DNA of 9,206 nt from contig JACMKW010000591.1 of NCBI GenBank assembly GCA_014379885.1, positions 1 to 9,206 of the forward strand, given 5' to 3'. Both the position numbers and the translations under genes were made by a program. The notes below the pieces were generated by a model. That model saw nothing but the letters and a program-made list of their open reading frames with translations. It searched no databases and was not told the origin of the DNA. Source of the DNA: Rhizobacter sp. Its GTDB lineage: Bacteria; Pseudomonadota; Gammaproteobacteria; Burkholderiales; Burkholderiaceae. This document shows positions 6,700-9,206 of the stretch, in pieces. The first letter of the stretch is position 1. Each line of letters opens with the position of its first letter.

Positions 6700-7455
6700 A
6701 TGAACGACGACCAACTGCTGCGCTACTCGCGCCACATCCTGCTCGACGAGCTGGGCATTGAAGGCCAGCAGGCATTGCTGGCTTCGCATGCGCTGGTCAT
6801 CGGCGCAGGTGGGCTGGGCTCGCCGGTGGCGCTGTACCTGGGCACGGCGGGGGTGGGCCGCATCACCATCGTCGACAACGACAGCGTCGACCTCACCAAC
6901 CTGCAGCGCCAGATCGCGCACGACATGTCGCGCCTGGGCCGGCCCAAGGCGGCCTCGGCGGCGCAGTCCATCGCCGAGATCAACCCCGAGGTCACGGTGG
7001 TGGCCTTGCATGAGCGCGCCGACGCACAACGTCTCGATACGCTCGTGGCCAGCGCCGACGTGGTGGTGGATTGCTGCGACAACTTCGCCACCCGCCACGC
7101 GGTGAACGCTGCCTGCGTGAAGCACCGCAAGCCGCTGATCTCAGGCGCGGCGATTGGTTTCGACGCGCAGATTTCGGTGTACGACACACGCCAGGCCGAC
7201 GCACCCTGCTACGCCTGTTTGTTCCCGCCCGAGGCCGCGCACGAAGAGGTGCGCTGCGCCACGATGGGCGTGTTCGCGCCGCTGGTAGGCATTGTCGGCA
7301 GCATCCAGGCCGCCGAAGCGCTGAAGCTGCTGGTGGGCACCGGTTCGTCGTTGGCCGGGCGCTTGCAGATGCTCGATGCGCGCAGCATGGAGTGGACGGA
7401 AATCCGCACCCCTCGCCACACCGAATGCACGGTGTGCGGCACGCGCCCAGCGTAG
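6700..7455 (+). CDS. moeB: MoeB/ThiF/HesA-family adenylyltransferase
   Basis: ATP-dependent E1-like enzyme that adenylates the C-terminal Gly-Gly of a small sulfur-carrier protein (MoaD for molybdopterin, or ThiS for thiamine) in the cytoplasm. The 251 residues match the usual MoeB/ThiF length. The N-terminal LLRYSRHILL signature comes first, then nucleotide-binding GAGGLGS (35-41), the DLTNLQRQ substrate/ATP motif, Asp127 in DCCDN, and two CxxC zinc pairs (170/173 and 243/246). Cys186 in the RCATMGVFAP stretch is at the place of the conserved family cysteine. There is no C-terminal rhodanese domain. The ATG at 6700 has only a weak GAAG in front of it. moeB and thiF cannot be told apart safely by eye, and no MoaD, MoeA or thiamine gene lies in the window; the symbol is the more common choice for this architecture. 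It is 24 bases from the next gene, so probably co-transcribed with it. Confidence 0.85.
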   Translation: MNDDQLLRYSRHILLDELGIEGQQALLASHALVIGAGGLGSPVALYLGTAGVGRITIVDNDSVDLTNLQRQIAHDMSRLGRPKAASAAQSIAEINPEVTVVALHERADAQRLDTLVASADVVVDCCDNFATRHAVNAACVKHRKPLISGAAIGFDAQISVYDTRQADAPCYACLFPPEAAHEEVRCATMGVFAPLVGIVGSIQAAEALKLLVGTGSSLAGRLQMLDARSMEWTEIRTPRHTECTVCGTRPA

Positions 7456-7479
7456 CTTTCAAGCGTTAAGCTGCGCCCC

Positions 7480-8403
7480 ATGGACAAGCGCACCGAACTC
7501 ACCGCCCGCAACTTCCCCCCGGCCAAGAAAGAAGCTGAGCTGCAAGGCCCGCCGCCTTCGCTGTACGACGGCCCCGAAAGTTCCTACCGGCTCGCGTTCG
7601 TCGACGAGAAGTTTCTGTTGCGCGACGAGTTGCGTCCGGTGCGTATGCAGCTGGAGCTGCTCAAGCCAGAATTGGTGCAAACCGAACAAGGCATCGAGTC
7701 GACCATCGTGATCTTCGGCAGCGCGCGCATCGTGCCGCCCGACGTGGCGCAGCGCCTGCTCTCAGACGCCCAGGCCGCCAACAATGGCATCGCCTTGCGC
7801 ATCGCCGAGACCCACGTGCGCATGTCACGCTATTACGAAGAAGCCCGGCGCTTCGGCGCCTTGGTGACCGAGAAGTCGCGCGAACTGGCCTCACCCATTT
7901 ATGTGGTGACGGGCGGTGGGCCCGGCATCATGGAAGCGGGTAACCGCGGCGCCTATGAGGTGGGTGGCAAGAGCATTGGCCTGAACATCGTGCTGCCGCA
8001 CGAGCAGGCGCCCAACCCCTACATCACGCCGGAACTGTGCTTTCAGTTCCACTACTTCGGCCTGCGCAAGATGCACTTCCTGATGCGCTCCATCGGGCTC
8101 TTGTGCTTCCCTGGCGGCTTTGGCACGCTCGATGAGATGTTCGAGGTACTGACCCTCATTCAAACCGGCAAATGCCGCCGTCGGCCCATCTTGCTGTTTG
8201 GCCGCGAGTTCTGGACCAAGCTCATCAACTTCGACCTGCTGGTCGAGACCGGCATGATCAGCGCGCTCGATCTGCAGCTCTTCCACTACGTCGAGTCGGC
8301 CGAAGAGGCCTGGGGCATCCTGGAAGCCGAATACGGCTTCGACCTGCCCGCCACCGGCCTGGGCGAGCTGGGTGACCTGGGCAGCTTTGATTCGGATTCT
8401 TGA
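7480..8403 (+). CDS. LOG-family (TIGR00730-type) nucleotide 5'-monophosphate phosphoribohydrolase
   Basis: Rossmann-fold protein of the lysine-decarboxylase-like/LOG family, whose studied members cleave the base from (cytokinin) nucleoside 5'-monophosphates, giving free base and ribose 5-phosphate. In a bacterium without a plant link a nucleotide salvage role is more likely. Of 307 residues, the family core is visible as GGGPGIMEAGNRGA (145-158), the Arg-Lys pair at 196-197 (LRKMHF) and the hallmark PGGFGTLDE (211-219). Despite old 'lysine decarboxylase' labels, there is no PLP lysine motif. It is longer than short LOG proteins (about 190 residues): about 70 extra N-terminal residues, including a charged FVDEKFLLRDEL segment, and an acidic C-terminal tail. 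The ATG at 7480 has no clear Shine-Dalgarno sequence, which fits translation following moeB 24 bases upstream. Its TGA overlaps the ATG of the arginase gene. Confidence 0.85.
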   Translation: MDKRTELTARNFPPAKKEAELQGPPPSLYDGPESSYRLAFVDEKFLLRDELRPVRMQLELLKPELVQTEQGIESTIVIFGSARIVPPDVAQRLLSDAQAANNGIALRIAETHVRMSRYYEEARRFGALVTEKSRELASPIYVVTGGGPGIMEAGNRGAYEVGGKSIGLNIVLPHEQAPNPYITPELCFQFHYFGLRKMHFLMRSIGLLCFPGGFGTLDEMFEVLTLIQTGKCRRRPILLFGREFWTKLINFDLLVETGMISALDLQLFHYVESAEEAWGILEAEYGFDLPATGLGELGDLGSFDSDS

Positions 8404-9206
8404 TGACTACGCGCACCCCCATCAGCATCATCGGCGCTCCCACCGACATCGGCGCTGGCACCCGCGGCGCCAGCATGGGGCCCGAGGCCCTGCGTGTGGC
8501 CAACATCGTGCCGGCGTTGCTGGGCCACGGCTTCGAGGTGGCCGACCGTGGCAACCTGAGCGGCCCCGCCAACCCCTGGCAGCCCCCGGTTGACGGCTAC
8601 CGCCACCTGGCCGAGGTGGTGGCCTGGAACCGGCTGGTGCACGACGCCGTGTACGCCGAGCTGGCATGCAAGCGCCTGCCGGTGCTGCTAGGCGGTGACC
8701 ACTGCCTGGGCCTGGGCTCGATCAGCGCAGTAGCGCGACACTGCCGCGAAACGCACAAGAAGTTGCGCATCCTGTGGCTCGATGCCCATGCCGACTTCAA
8801 CACGAGCGTGCTCACGCCCAGCGGCAACCTCCACGGCATGCCGGTGGCCTGCCTGTGCGGCAAGGGCCCGCAAGAGCTGATCGAGATCGGCGGCCACGTG
8901 CCGGCGATCAACCCGAAGTGGATCCGCCAGATCGGTATTCGCAGCGTCGACGAGGGCGAGAAGCGCTTCGTGCACGAGATGGACCTGGAAGTCTTCGACA
9001 TGCGCTACATCGACGAAATGGGCATGCGCCACGCGATGGAGCTGGCATTGGCCACGCTCGACGCCAACACCCACCTGCACGTGAGCTTCGACGTCGACTT
9101 TCTCGACCCCGACGTGGCGCCCGGCGTGGGCACCACCGTGCGTGGCGGCCCCACTTACCGCGAAGCGCAGCTGTGCATGGAGATGATTGCCGACACCGAC
9201 CGCCTG
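8403..9206 (+). CDS. rocF: Arginase, C-terminus beyond window
   Basis: Manganese-dependent ureohydrolase that converts arginine to ornithine and urea. The 268 visible residues begin at ATG 8403, which shares its A with the preceding TGA (TGATG), and stay open to the last base. Roughly 35-40 C-terminal residues should be missing, judging from the usual ~300-residue family length. All Mn ligands in view are present: His100 in GGDHC, Asp127, His129 and Asp131 in DAHAD, and Asp230 and Asp232 in SFDVDFLDP. The N-terminal IIGAPTDIGAGTRGASMGP block and the DFNTSVLTPSGNLHGMP loop (substrate contacts) favour arginase over agmatinase or formimidoglutamase. No strong ribosome binding site is visible, so it is probably translated by coupling with the LOG gene. 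No arginine transporter or ornithine gene is in the window to confirm the pathway. Confidence 0.92.
   Translation, partial: MTTRTPISIIGAPTDIGAGTRGASMGPEALRVANIVPALLGHGFEVADRGNLSGPANPWQPPVDGYRHLAEVVAWNRLVHDAVYAELACKRLPVLLGGDHCLGLGSISAVARHCRETHKKLRILWLDAHADFNTSVLTPSGNLHGMPVACLCGKGPQELIEIGGHVPAINPKWIRQIGIRSVDEGEKRFVHEMDLEVFDMRYIDEMGMRHAMELALATLDANTHLHVSFDVDFLDPDVAPGVGTTVRGGPTYREAQLCMEMIADTDRL

Noticed and set aside
8286..9080. Minus-strand frames opposite the arginase gene
   Set aside because: They are not family-like, while the + strand carries the complete set of visible arginase metal ligands.
1..9206. A defence island, prophage, transposon or CRISPR system
   Set aside because: No transposase, integrase, phage, toxin-antitoxin or Cas gene, no direct-repeat array, and no break in base composition was seen. 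The nuclease-helicase fusion has no adjacent defence partner within the window.

Overview
The window reads as ordinary chromosome of a GC-rich betaproteobacterium, most likely Burkholderiales and Comamonadaceae-like. This rests on the strong G/C bias at third codon positions, the dense gene packing, and protein families and gene order (S41 protease, then MoeB/ThiF, then LOG, then arginase) that look familiar from that group. The family placement is from memory, not from a search. All seven supported genes lie on the + strand. I found no mobile element, tRNA, rRNA, CRISPR array or phage gene.

Layout. Bases 1-2058 hold the 3' part of a large DNA-repair type enzyme: the tail of a PD-(D/E)XK (RecB/Cas4-like) nuclease domain fused to an XPD/DinG-type iron-sulfur helicase. 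Its true start lies before the window. After a 63-base gap comes a small unrecognised protein (2122-2400). Its stop overlaps the GTG start of a membrane diguanylate cyclase (2397-4964) with a large periplasmic sensor region, three PAS domains and an intact GGDEF domain. A 205-base gap with inverted repeats leads to a periplasmic S41 carboxy-terminal processing protease, ctpA (5170-6627), followed by a strong intrinsic terminator (6659-6687).

Directly after the terminator begins a tight three-gene run: a MoeB/ThiF-type adenylyltransferase (6700-7455), a LOG-family nucleotide phosphoribohydrolase (7480-8403), and an arginase (8403 to the window end, C-terminus cut off). The LOG stop and arginase start overlap as TGATG, so these two are probably translationally coupled.

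How they work together: three likely units are visible. They are the repair enzyme; the small protein plus cyclic-di-GMP synthase, where co-translation suggests but does not prove a sensor/partner pair; and ctpA alone, followed by a housekeeping set for sulfur-carrier activation, nucleotide salvage and arginine breakdown. The points most worth a second look are the nuclease-helicase fusion, the small protein coupled to the diguanylate cyclase, a two-cysteine insertion beside the CtpA active site, and the terminator placed almost on top of the moeB start.
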